Positions 10,361 to 21,051 of a stretch of DNA of 64,000 nucleotides are shown here, piece after piece. Position numbers and translations under genes: made by a program. The notes beneath the pieces are model-generated. The model had not been told where the DNA came from, searched no databases, and saw only the letters and a program-made list of their open reading frames with translations. Origin of the DNA: Ancistrus triradiatus (Eukaryota > Chordata > Actinopteri > Siluriformes > Loricariidae); assembly GCA_025084515.1 (NCBI GenBank), contig JAJAGP010001519.1:119414-183413 (forward strand). The letters run 5' to 3'. Position 1 is the first letter of the stretch; each line of letters starts with the position of its first letter.

Positions 10361-10797
10361 ACGGAAAGCTTGGTGACTGCTCGAGTACATTTCGCTGTCT
10401 CGTTAAACCAAGCAACCGGATTCATGTTATGATGCACAGCTACTCGTTTTGAATACTGATCAGGTTTATAATATAAACTGACGTAGCGGTTCTGTTGTAC
10501 ACCGGTTGTTGCCACTAAAACTCAATTCTAATCGAGCGTACGTTTGCGTCCATTCGTGTTTCTTGCCACTATGACTGTACTGCATTATTACTTGTAATCA
10601 AATCCACAATGCCTTGTTCTGCGCTTTCAGTGGCAAATGGATGGGCAAGAAGAGAGGATTGCGTTCTGGGTAGTGTGTGAGAAGACTGCAGAATTTCTCC
10701 CTGTTACGTAATATCAGTATAATGAGCATCTTGCAGGAAACACCATCTCTATGTGTCCCCACAACTTGGCATATTGCAAATGTATTCTTTTGTTTTT
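10361..10797. other. No recognised feature
   Basis: Mixed-composition sequence. The segment 10748-10806 resembles 13917-13974 (shared words cttggcat and tttttagattagatta). Confidence 0.4.
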
Positions 10798-10848
10798 AGA
10801 TTAGATTACATTAGATTACATTAGATTACATTAGATTACATTAGTTTA
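10798..10848. repeat. 10-bp tandem repeat (attagattac)n
   Basis: About five direct copies of the decamer ttagattaca, directly before the GATA-type array. It starts inside a tttttagattagatta word that is also found at 13958-13974. Confidence 0.85.
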
Positions 10849-10851
10849 GAT

Positions 10852-10879
10852 GTATAGATGGATGTATGGAAGGGCAGAC

Positions 10880-10911
<32 letters not shown>

Positions 10912-11072
10912 GGATGGATGTATGGATGTCTGAATGGATGGATGGATGGATAGATAGATAGACAGACGGATGGACGGACGGATGGACGGACGGACGGACG
11001 GACGGACAGATAGATAGATAGATAGATGGATGGATGTATGGATGTCTGAATGGATGGATGGATGGATAGATG

Positions 11073-11110
<38 letters not shown>

Positions 11111-11310
11111 GGGATGGATGGACTGTTGGATGTATGGATGGATGGATGGATGGATAGATAGATAGATAGATAGATAGATGGATGGATTTATGGATGTATG
11201 GATGGATGTATGGATGTATGAATGGATGGATAGATAGATAGACAGACGGACGGATGGACGGACAGACGGACGGACGGACGGACGGACGGACGGACGGATA
11301 GATAGATATG
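10852..11310. repeat. Higher-order GATA/GGAT/GGAC microsatellite
   Basis: About 460 bases built from tetramers GATA, GGAT, GTAT, GGAC and GACA. Blocks recur in the same order: GATA run, gatggatggatgtatggatg, gtctgaatggatgg, GATA run, then a GGAC run. Parts of this block reappear near 10899, 11018 and 11200, so the array has a second-level period of about 120-170 bases. Open frames here are repeat artefacts. Confidence 0.9.
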
Positions 11311-11319
11311 TATGTATAT

Positions 11320-12044
11320 TGGCTGAGGTTGGCTGTCCCCGGGACCTTCCAAAGGACGTCCAGAGCATGTTTCGTCCATCATGTTTCCAGCTCGCGGCGT
11401 TTCCGGAAGACATCCAGAACGCTGCACTTCCAGAGGACATCCAGAGCAAGTTTTGTCCAGAGGACATCCAGACTGCGGTGTTTCCTGGGGATGTCCAGAA
11501 CGCTGCGCCTCCAGGGGCCTTTCCAGAGGCTGTCCGTTCCCGAGAGGCCTTCCCAGAGCCCGTCTGTTCCTGTTAGGCTTTCCCAGAGGTCGTCTGTTCC
11601 CGTGAGGCCTTCCCAGAATCTGTCCATTGCCGTTAGGCCTTTCCTGAGGCTGTCCATTCCTGTGAGGCCTTCCTAGAGACCGGCCGATCCCCAGAGACCT
11701 TTCCTTAGGTCATTGGTTCCCGTGGGGCTTTCCCTGAGGTTGTCTGTTTCTGTGAGGCCTTCCCGGAGATCGACCAGCTCAGTTTCTGTTCTGAGGACAC
11801 CTGTCCCGAGTCCTGTTCTGAGGACGTCTGCTCATGCTCCAAGGACCTCCCTTTCTGTGCCAAGCTGAGGACTTCTGCTCCTGTTCTGAGGACTCCTGTG
11901 TCTGAGCCTGATCGGTGCCCTCCTTCAGGCCTCCCACCACCCACCCGTGTCAGGTGCGGCTGCCCGGATTGTCAAGTGCATGTTGGTGATCATGACCCAT
12001 GGGGTTTGGAGTCCATGGGCAGCCTCCTTGGAGGGGTAGGGGGT
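11320..12044 (+). pseudogene. Decayed coding region of an LTR-type retroelement with 27- and 30-nt minisatellites
   Basis: From 11403 four 27-nt units each encode a peptide like PEDIQNAAL. From about 11521 at least six 30-nt units encode AFPEAVxSRE-like decamers, some ending in stop codons. Further degenerate repeats follow to about 11900. The segment then reads purine-rich ggaggggtaggggg (12030-12043), like a polypurine tract, right before the putative LTR. Codon-multiple unit length suggests an originally translated hydrophilic domain, perhaps the 3' end of gag or pol. The family is not identified. Confidence 0.4.
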
Positions 12045-12444
12045 ACTGGTAGGTTCTGTGGCCATATCCCAGTTGTCCTTTGTTTTTCGATTGTGGGTGA
12101 TCAGGACTACATCGCCGACAATCCTCTCTGGGAATAATATGGCCGCAAACTCAGCTGGGACTCTCACTCTATTGCCTGAGAACTAATTGCTAACCGAGCA
12201 CAGCTGAGGGCTGGTCCTTATAAGCTCAGTGCTTCCCAGTTGCCAGCACAGTGGCATTATCTCGGTTACGGCTCAGCGTTTGGGTGAGTTTTTTCGGTTT
12301 CTCCACTCCTGGACACTTGTGTTGTGGTTCCAATTGCCTGCATTACTGTGTTTGCGGCCCCGTCCGCTATGGATTATTGTTGTTGGCGGTCCCCGGACTT
12401 TCTCGTGTTTATAGGCCCCTTCGCTCTCCATTCCATCTGTTAGT
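12045..12444 (+). mobile_element. Putative LTR fragment
   Basis: It lies directly after the polypurine-like tract and begins with tactggtaggttctgtgg. It contains a ttataagctc TATA-like word (12218-12227) and ends abruptly where the Tc1 fragment starts at 12445. No second LTR copy is in the window. The call rests on position and the tract, so it is tentative. Confidence 0.35.
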
Positions 12445-12992
12445 GACCTCAAGCTGAAACAAACTTGGGTTCTGCACCAGGACAATGATCCAAAACACAC
12501 CAGCAAGTCCACCTCTGAATGGCTGAAGAAAAACAAAATGAAGACTTTGGAGTGGCCTAGTTAAAGTCCTGACCTGAATTCTATTGAGATACTGTGGCAT
12601 GACCTTAAAAAGGCCGTTCATGCTCAAAAACCCTCCAATGTGGCTGAATTACAACAATTCTGCAAATGAGTGGGCCAAAATTCCTCCACAATGCTGTAAA
12701 AGACTCATTGCAAGATATCACAAATGCTTGGTTGCAGTTGTTGCTGCCAAGGGTGGCCCAACCAGTTATTAGGTTTAGGGGGCAATCACTTTTTCACACA
12801 AGGACATGTAGGTTTGGATTTTTTTCCCCTTAATAATAAACACCTTCATTTAAAAACTGTCTTTTATGTTTACTTGTGTTGTCTTTGACTAATATTTAAA
12901 TTGGTTTGATGTTCTGAAACACTTAAGTGTGACAAACATGCAAAAAAAATAGAAAATCAGGAAGGGGGCAAACACTTTTTCACACCACTGTA
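12445..12992 (+). mobile_element. Tc1-like transposon (family C), 3' half only
   Basis: It encodes the C-terminal catalytic part: HQDNDPKHTSKSTSEW, the LEWPS word followed by a stop, SPDLNSIEILWHDLKKAV, then frameshifted sequence. The right terminal repeat ends cacttttтcacaccactgta-like at 12992. The 5' half is missing and the junction at 12445 abuts the putative LTR. A nearly complete relative is at 61915-63492. Confidence 0.85.
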
Positions 12993-13018
12993 CATACATA
13001 CATACATACATACATACA
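12990..13018. repeat. (ATAC)n microsatellite
   Basis: Seven copies of the tetramer CATA directly after the Tc1 end. Confidence 0.85.
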
Positions 13019-13019
13019 A

Positions 13020-13976
13020 TTTGATGAGTTGATGCAGACACTGGGAGGACATGGGCATGCAAAGGTTACTTGTGGCTTTTATGTGGAATCTCTACTCAAG
13101 ACGTTGCCTACAGATCAGTTCTGATTACACCAGGTACTATGACTTACGTCCTCTTAGAATTTCCCATACTACAATCAGAAATGAGATATCATCCAATGAG
13201 ACAGCATGTTCAGTGAGAGAGATCCCTAGCTAAATCAAAGAGCGAGCCTATTAACATCTTACATAATATGTGCCAACCCAGTCATACCCCTGCCATGAAG
13301 TCTCAATTAGCAGTTCCTTCAGCATCACAGCAGACAGCAATTGATCCCAGTTGTCCATAATGAGATCAATCTGATGATCCACAGAGCAAAAAATAGCCTG
13401 GATAAACAACAAAAATAAATAAATAAGAGGTGCTGGCTATGTGCACACACCCACCGACCGCACAGTGCAATCAGGGCCCATGTTATATATGAAATGGGAA
13501 GCACTTGCAAGAGACCCAGTGAGAATACTGTATATGTCTGGTGAACTCATTGTCAAAGTCATATTGCATCATTAAGGACAATCATTGTCCACAGTGCTAG
13601 ATGATGGATCAAAGTGTATCATCCTGCTTCAAGCTACTGTGCTTTGTATTTGCTCATCTGGTCGGTTTCCTCTTCCCTGGCTTCACCCCAAAGTCAACAA
13701 AGACAGTGACTAAACTAGTGCATACACAGAGTGGTGCAGAAGCATCATTAATAATATCCCCTGTTAGCCACACTTTTGTGGTAAGTGTTAGGGTTCCATT
13801 CATTTATGAGAAGAACAGGCTACTTCAACTCACCAAAAATCCAGGTAATTCCATAGCGGTCAAATGTTTCTTCTAGCAGATAGATATAGATACACAATGC
13901 GAGTATAGTGAAGGACCTTCTCTGTGTCCACACAGCTTGGCATGTGCAAATTAATAATTTATTTTTAGATTAGATT
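13020..13976. other. Unassigned sequence; weak candidate exon at 13602-13772
   Basis: No repeat is recognised. An open frame from 13601 starts MMDQSVSSCFKLLCFVF with a hydrophobic segment and reaches a consensus donor GTGGTAAGT near 13780. I see no homology, and it may be chance. Confidence 0.2.
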
Positions 13977-14041
13977 AAGATACACTATATAAACAAAAGT
14001 TTGTGGAAACCCCTTCAAATTTTTGAGCTCTGGAATTTAAA

Positions 14042-15000
14042 GTCAAGTCAAGTCAGATTTATTTATATAGCGCTTTTTACAATAGAGCATTGTCTCAAAG
14101 CAACTTTACAAGTTTAGATTATCTCCTAATATCTACATCCAATCCCAAATTGAGCAAGCCTAGGGCGACAGTGGAAAGGAAAAACTCCCTAAGTGTTATG
14201 AGGAAGAAACCTTGGGAGGACCAAGACTCAAAAAGGGACCCGACCTCCTTGGGCGGCGTAGATGATAAATCTAAGAATGAAACTAATTTAGCTAAACTAA
14301 GTCATAGTTCAAATGAAATGTAAGAGTAACTCTACGATCTTGAGTCTAAGCAGGAAAGTCCTCGGCGGCACTTTGTGCCCAGCCAAGCAGAGGAGAGAGA
14401 GAGCCACTGTCCCCCCGATGCTGCCCGGGCATGGTGGGACCGGAGCCAATGAAGGAAACAGCCTGAGTGAAGCTGAAGTAGATGAACATCATGTGTGGGA
14501 CCGGAACCGGCACAGGAACACAGCTCGGACAGAAAACAGGAAATGTAATTAGTTATTGAATAAGAGCACATTGTCTATTAACAATCACTGATGCCACGTG
14601 TAGCATGAGACTCTGGCAGCATTATCTATAGCAGCATAGGTAGAAAGAGGAGAACTGGAAGGTAACAGCCAAGAGGGATCACATGAGACATCGGCAACCC
14701 CACGGGAGGCAGAAGACAGCAACCCAATGTCTCTGATCATCATAAGACTCTTTGACTATGAACCCCCAGCTCTGCCCTTAGTCTAAGGCGAGGATGCACA
14801 AGTCAAGATCAAGAAGAATGAAGCCCAGTTCAGCCAGACCGCCCACCAGACACTCCCGGCTAACGGACAAGGCAGGCAAGCCAGACATGACTCCAGAGTC
14901 CGGCCCCAGCGACCCAAGCCATGCATCCCGGTCTAAATCTAGTCAAAGACTAGACTTAAAAATTTGGAGAGTCTAAAGTGGGAAGTCACTCACTTGTAAC
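14042..15000 (+). repeat. Dispersed fish repeat (gtcaagtcaagtcag type), nested
   Basis: It begins aaagtcaagtcaagtcag, then tttatttatatagcgctttt, aacaatagagcattgtctc and ggaaaaactccctaag, and gaggaagaaaccttgggagg. This arrangement is a widespread teleost repeat of non-autonomous DNA-transposon type. It sits inside the Tc1-like element. Confidence 0.65.
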
Positions 15001-15003
15001 ATT

Positions 15004-15032
15004 CATAATAATAATAATAATAATAATAATAA
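15004..15032. repeat. (ATA)n microsatellite
   Basis: About nine AAT/ATA triplets. Confidence 0.9.
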
Positions 15033-15582
15033 AAGCAAACATTTCTGAATTATCCATAGACAAACAGTCTCAGTAGAATGGGTTGTACTGATACAACAGT
15101 GACTCTCGGTATGAATAATTTATAGGTTTCTGCTTCCAACAAGTCAGTTCATCAACTTTCTGCCCTGCTGTCCTTAATCAAAGTCCACAGAGAATTCGTT
15201 TACTAAATTTGACTAAGAACTTGTTTGACTTGCACAGAACCTTGACCTCAACTCCAACAGACACCTTGATAATGCATTGGGATGCCAAAAGTGAGCCAGG
15301 GCTTACTGTCTGACATCAGAAGCTGACCTCACAGTTGTGTTCCAAAATCTTTTGAAGAACAAAGGCTGTTGTAGCAACTAAGATGGGGGGCAGAGTCCAT
15401 ACTACTAGCCATGTTTTGGATGTCATTATTCGGGTGTCCACAAACTTTTGTCTGTATAGTGTAGATAGATAGAGGAACAGACAGTGTTATAGTACTCAAG
15501 ACAATAATCTTGGTCTCAATCTCACTTGGAGTCAGCCTTGTCTCGGTCTTGGGGTATTTTACAAAAATATATGATGAAATAT

Positions 15583-16720
15583 ACAGTGGTGCTTGAAAGT
15601 TTGTGAACCCTTTAGATTTTTTTTATATTTCTGCATAAATATGACCTAAAACATCATCAGATTTTCACACAAGTCCTAAAAGTAAATAAAGAGAACCCAG
15701 TTAAACAAATGAGACAAAAATATTATACTTGCTCATTTATTTATTGAGGAAAATGATCCAATATTACATATTAGTGAGTGGCAAAAGTATATGAACCTCT
15801 AGGATTAGCAGTTAATTTGAAGGTGAAATTAGAGTCAGGTGTTTTGTGGGGTGACAATCAGGTGTGAGTGGGCACCTTGTTTTATTTAAAGAAGAGGGAT
15901 CTATCAAAGTCTGCTCTTCACAACACATGGTTGTGGAAGTGTACCTCAGAAAAGGAGTTGTTGATGCTCATCAGGCTGGAAAAGGTTACAAAACAATCTC
16001 TAAAGAGTTTGGACTCCACCAATCCACAGTCACACAGATTGTGTACAAATGGAGGAATTTCAAGACCATTGTTACCCTCCCCAGGAGTGGTTGACCAACA
16101 AAGATCACTCCAAGAGCAAGGCATGTAATAGCTGGTGAGGTCACAAAGGACCCCAGGGTAACTTCTAAGCAACTGAAGGCCTCTCATCAGAAGAAGTCCA
16201 CCAGCATCCAGTAAGTAAGTCTAGGAGAAAGCCACTGCTCTCCAAAAAGAACATTGCTGCTTGTCTACAGTTTGCTAAAGATCATGTGGACAAGCCAGAA
16301 GGCTATTGGAAGAATGTTTTGTGGACGGATGAGACCAAAATAGAACTTTTTGGATTAAAAGAAAAGTAATTTGTTTTGAAAAAAGGGAAACATTTCATTC
16401 TAGCATAAGAACCTTATCCCATCTGTGCAACATGGTGCTGGTAGTATCATGGTTTGGGCCTGTTTTGCTGCATCTGGGCCAGGACGGCTTGCCATCATTG
16501 ATGGAACAATGAATTCTGAATGATATCAGAGAATTCTAAAGGAAAATATCAGGACATCTGTCCATGAACTGAATTTCAAGAGAACGTGGGTCATGCAGCA
16601 AGACAATGACCCTAAGCACACAAGTCGTTCTACCAAAGAATGGTTAAAGAAGAATAAAGTTCATGTTTTGGAATGGCCAAGTCAAAGTCCTGACCTTAAT
16701 CCAACTGAAATGTTGTATGA
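15583..16720 (+). mobile_element. Tc1-like transposon (family A), 3'-truncated
   Basis: The left terminal repeat acagtggtgcttgaaagt starts at 15583. HTH remnants are near 15940-16110. The catalytic region has LWTDETKIELFG (first Asp), then MQQDNDPKHTSRSTKEW (second Asp) and LEWPSQSPDLNPTEML, where the third acidic residue Glu is retained. Internal deletions and frameshifts are present. The sequence stops matching after 16716 and no right terminal repeat is found. Confidence 0.85.
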
Positions 16721-16949
16721 TGGCAAAAATATTAATTTGGTCTCAGCCACTCCCAGTCTTGACTTGACTGCTAAAAGTCTTGGTCTTGACTCATAGACTA
16801 AATGTGTCTGTCTCGGCTCTAGTGATCTTGACTACAACCCTAGGACCAGAAATAGTGTAACTTGTACATGTGTCCTAGCAGAACACAGAGTTTTAAAGTG
16901 AAGGTCTGGACATCACATTATCTAACTGTGCCAAACTCTTCTTGTCAGA

Positions 16950-16977
16950 CAGACACACACACACACACACACACACA
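16950..16977. repeat. (AC)n microsatellite
   Basis: About thirteen AC units. Confidence 0.9.
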
Positions 16978-16979
16978 CT

Positions 16980-17896
16980 GTTTCTGGTCTCACTTCAGAG
17001 AAATCATTATTTCTTAAATAAAGAAGCTGTACCTTCAGTGTCCTCAGTGGCACCCAAGAGATTAGAGAAAATGAGAGAGAGAATGTGAGGGACAAACACA
17101 AAATTCAAGAGAAATGACAAGACAGGAAGAGAATGAGTAAGTCTAATTTGAAACGACACCAAAAGGTTAATGCAGGCTACAAAGAACACATGTATTCTAC
17201 CAGAGAGAAGGCCTCTCTCTACTACCATTATGACTCCAAATTAAAAGAACCAATATGTACAGTGTTTAATATTAAACCCACATGAAAATGATTCTGTGAT
17301 TCAGTGTCTGTGTAGATACCCCTATAAAACCCATGAAAACCAAAACAGAGGTTGTAGGCAGAAAAAGATGCAAAGTTGACAGCTGCTGTCAGTGTGGCTT
17401 TCTGTAATGGTTAGAGTGTGTGGCTGCATGTGCATGTGTGTCTTCATGAGTTAACGTTTGATAATTAATGGCCATTGTGGTTGAGATACTGATACAAGGT
17501 GACCGGCTGCTCGGTTGCCAAGTAACCTGTCTCATGTTACACACCTTCCAGTCTCTGATCTCAAATGCATGACGTCAAGAGACACTCACTATTCCTGAGA
17601 CTCATTCCTGCATCACAGCTCATCAGACTGTCCCTGTGCTCAAGGACACAAGCTTGGAGGGTGAATCAGCTGGTAGCTGTGTGTAGCACTTGTCAGATAG
17701 TAATCCAGTTTATGTTAGAGTGTTTCAGAAGTTTGCATTGCTTGGACTTATAGTTCGAGGACTTCAGAGTGGGCTACATCTTATATGATCTACTAGTTTC
17801 AAGGTCTCATAAAGTGCATCCGGTTCTATTAGTATTTTTTTATATTGTGAGTATAGAAATAGAGAGAGAGAGCGAATAGACAGTTTGGTTATAAAT
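16980..17896. other. Upstream region of cd164l2
   Basis: No repeat recognised. A TGACGTCA octamer lies at 17571-17578. TATAAAT occurs directly before the cd164l2 ATG (17890-17896), which is too close to the ATG to act as its TATA box unless the leader is extremely short or spliced. Confidence 0.35.
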
Positions 17897-20800
17897 ATGA
17901 GGTGTGTCTTAGCTGTGCTGTGTTGCAATGTGCTGCTGATGCAGCTGATGATGACCAGCTCACAAACAGCAGGTAAGAGTTAACTTTTAACATACATCCA
18001 ACTATGCTGACCATCTGGTACTAAGGATTAATCTTTCTACTTTATCACTACTCCCTTAGTTTTGTACTGCCTTTTATATTTACTTTAAATTACTTTCCAT
18101 TGTAAAGTGTTCAACTAAGACTCCTCAGGAAGTTTTGATGTTGACACTTTTCCTCTCAAAGCAAGTATGCAATTATAAGAAGTTTTATCTTGCCACTGTT
18201 ACTTTCGGCTTGCTTATTTGGCCTTATATATCTGCACTAAAGTCTGTTTTACATAAACAAAAGCAAAGTTTCTGTGCTTTGTTCATTCTTCTTCACAAGT
18301 GGTGGGACAGGATCTAAACTATTTTTCTGTACCTTGCATTCTGTGCCTGTATACCTTTTATTTGATTTGGTAATGGGCATGTATGTGACCTGTTGTTATC
18401 TGTGCAGCAGTTTAATTGAAGACAATCCGCTTCTTCCTAAAAGTCTTTGTCACATTGGCATGGTCAGTTATTTCACAAGGAGACACTGTAAGGCTGGGTT
18501 TTAACTAATTTCATTTTTATCTGTATCATTAATAGACAATACAGCCAATGGAGACTGTTCTCAGCTGGATTCATGTGAGCGCTGCACCAGTGGAGACCCT
18601 AGTCTTAATTTGACAGACTGTATCTGGAGAAACTGTGTCAATGGTGAGAGATCACACACACACACAAACTCACACACAAATACAAACATACACACATTCA
18701 CAGAAACATGTGGTTATCCATTATGTCAGGTCATTTGGATCCTTGTCTTTCTGTCACATACACACCCATTCATAGCCTCCTAGTGACATGTGATTCCTTG
18801 TGGAGTGCTCTCAGGGACAGTCAGTAAATAATTTAAGCACACATGCACACAGACACACACGTTTGTCTCACTATTCTGGTGGGGACTTTCCATAACCCTA
18901 ACCTTAACCTCAGTAACCTCATGGAGATCTCTTGACTCTTTTGGGATTTTTGTTTTAAAAAATCAGTTTTACTTGTTGGGGAGGTGGGGGTTGGGGCAGC
19001 AAAATGTAAGACACACACACACAATAGTCATCACGCATAGACATCACCTCCAGTAAATAATTCAGCTCTGCTATCTGCCCTGAGAATAATGGAGTGGGTG
19101 GGTGTGAGTGGGTGGAAAAAAGCGTGAAAAAAACGTCAGAGGTGTGAAAAGCAGGAAGGTGTAAAAAAAAAAAAAGCATTTTCTCGGCAGTCTTTCCTTC
19201 CTTTCATAATCTACCATTTTCCTTTATTAAACAACATGCACACAGTGTCCTGTGCCTCATTATGTAAAGCATATAGGAATTCTTGGGCACTGGTGGCATA
19301 CCTGATTCCACAGAGCACACGTATTTCAGGATTGGAAAGTCAACAAACATTACATGGATTAATCACATATTTGCTGTAATACAAAAATCTTAAGACAATA
19401 TCTCAAACAAACAATCTTGGCTAACAATGCACCAAGTAAACACATAACATAGGAAAAGATTTACTGTAAAATTTGACAGTAGAACCATGAAGTGGCCAAA
19501 TTACCACCAAAATTCATAGTACAACTGTGAAATAATCCATGGTCAGTTCATAGTCAACCAAGTTTACAATTATAATATGGAATTTCAGAGTAGAACCATG
19601 AAGTGGCCAAATTACCATCAAACATTCATATTAGAAGTGTGAACTCCATGGTCAAACTGTGAAAATTCACATTAAAACTCTCAAGCAATTCACAGTTTTA
19701 CTACGAACATTCACAGTACATTTTTTCCTGGGAAACGACAGCAAGAGATGAGAAGTTGGAAAGTTGATGTCGGAAGATAACTGATGGACAAGATCAAACT
19801 ACCTTCAGTTCTAATGAAGGTGTCCATATTGCATATTGAACGTGTTTATCTTGCCAGTACAGCTATCAGGATATCGACATTTCTGCTAAATTACGTAGAC
19901 TGGTTGAAACCGAACAACTGATGGCTTTAAACAAAGATATGGCATGTCTCCAGTTGTCACATTGACAACACATAGTCAAAGTTTAGTTTGTTTAAGTAAT
20001 AATACTTGTAACTGGCTCCATGATTACACTCTGGCCAACATATTTTCGAGTTTGAAACAAAATGCTAATTATGTGGTCATACAGAAAACAGTTACGCATG
20101 CAGCGCCACTGTTACCAGAAGATGTCGCCAGACCCATGAAGTTCATAGAGTCTGGTGGTGGTGGAAGTGCAGAAAGTGAGTTCAACATGTCTGAATGCGA
20201 GTGAGCTGGTTAACGCTGTCACCTCGCAGCTCCTGGCATAGTCAGTTCAATTCCCAGCCCGGACTACTATGTGAAGGTTTCATGTTCTCCTCTTTTCTGT
20301 GTGGGTTTTCTCCAGGGACTCAGGTTTCCTCCCATAGGTTCACTCACGTTCTTGCCTGTGTTTGGCCACAGCTCTTGATATGACAATGAATGGATGAATG
20401 TTTGATTGCTCACTTTTATCTTTAAAATACTCGCAGTACAGAGGTTACTATAAGCTAAATTTTCTCTTGAACTATTGTATACATTCGCTCATTTAGTTGT
20501 CTCTATCTTCTCTTGCGTAGACAATAACACAAGCTGCATATCTGCTACAGAAGACATTGGAGACTGTGCTGTATACAATGAGACAAGCTTCTGCCCAAGT
20601 GTGTAATACACCAATTATTATAAATATACACGTTATACATTTATGTGCACACTCAGCTTTCTGTGTATGTGTTTGCATGTGTAACTCAGCAGTTAGTGGA
20701 AGCTCTGGTGACACTGGAGCAGGTGAGCAATTTTCGTTTGGCCATTTATCTACCAAAGTATTCTTTCATTTGACCCGGTGTAGAATTGCAGAGATTATTT

Positions 20801-21024
20801 GCCTGCTATCTTTGTCCAGGCTGCTGACAAAGCCGGTTATAACTAAACTGTGTCTGATTTTCAAAGATGATGACTCTTCACAGCCGCCGCAGGAGTTTTC
20901 TCAGGCTTCCTTTGACCTGTCCAGCTTCATAGGCGGGATCATACTTGTGTTGGCTCTCCAATCAGGTGCCTTTTTCGCCATGCGCTTTCTCAAGACAAAA
21001 GACAGCTCCTATGAGACTATGTGA
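17897..21024 (+). CDS. cd164l2: CD164-like sialomucin (cd164l2), five coding exons, 150 aa
   Basis: Exons are 17897-17972, 18536-18643, 20521-20598, 20690-20722 and 20867-21024. All junctions are GT-AG in phase 1, which is typical of the endolyn/CD164 family. These are type I membrane sialomucins of the cell surface and endolysosomal system. The first exon encodes a signal peptide (MRCVLAVLCC onwards, about 24 residues). Exons 2 and 3 hold a cysteine-rich region, with CSQLDSCERC, CIWRNC and CISATEDIGDC, and sequons NLT, NNT and NET. Exon 4 is a short Ser/Gly linker. Exon 5 has the family hallmark SFIGGIILVLALQSGAFF as transmembrane helix, then a short tail ending YETM, a Yxx-hydrophobic sorting signal (CD164 ends in a similar YxxL). 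The short mucin region and the position next to gpr3 favour cd164l2 over cd164. Confidence 0.88.
18650..18702. repeat. (CA)n-rich tract in cd164l2 intron 2
   Basis: Imperfect CA/ACACAAA repeats just behind the exon 2 donor. Confidence 0.8.
18703..19440. other. cd164l2 intron 2 sequence without recognised elements
   Basis: Short CA runs near 18838 and 19010 and an A-run at 19162. No coding signal seen. Confidence 0.4.
19440..19725. repeat. Short direct/inverted repeat cluster in cd164l2 intron 2
   Basis: The block gtagaaccatgaagtggcc followed by aaattacca occurs twice, near 19481 and 19589, about 108 bases apart. Related words (aaattcatagt, aactgtgaa, attcacag) occur in both orientations through 19720. 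It may be a degenerate non-autonomous DNA element. Confidence 0.5.
20198..20402 (+). repeat. tRNA-derived SINE, degenerate
   Basis: Shares gtgagctggttaacgctgtc (A-box region), ttcaattccca (B box) and ggtttcctccca with the other SINE copies, and ends in ATGAATGGATGAATG. It lies in cd164l2 intron 2. Confidence 0.6.
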
Positions 21025-21051
21025 GTGTCAGTTATTATCATCATATTTAGG

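Larger units (their letters stand above)
13978..15465. mobile_element. Tc1-like element (tacactatataaacaaaag ends) interrupted by another repeat
   Basis: The left end (tacactatataaacaaaagtt, to about 14040) and right end (cacaaacttttgtctgtata, ending near 15465) are inverted copies. The right part (15130-15420) is a decayed Tc1-like transposase 3' region, with the words cttgcacagaaccttgacct and gcaactaagatggggggcag. The middle, 14042-15000, is a separate insertion. Confidence 0.68.

Noticed and set aside
10841..11467. A 208-codon - strand frame rich in SIYLSIHPSI
   Set aside because: It is a translation of the GATA/GGAC microsatellite, open only because of the repeat.
17890..17896. TATAAAT immediately before the cd164l2 ATG as its TATA box
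   Set aside because: It touches the ATG, leaving no room for a normal start site about 30 bases downstream.
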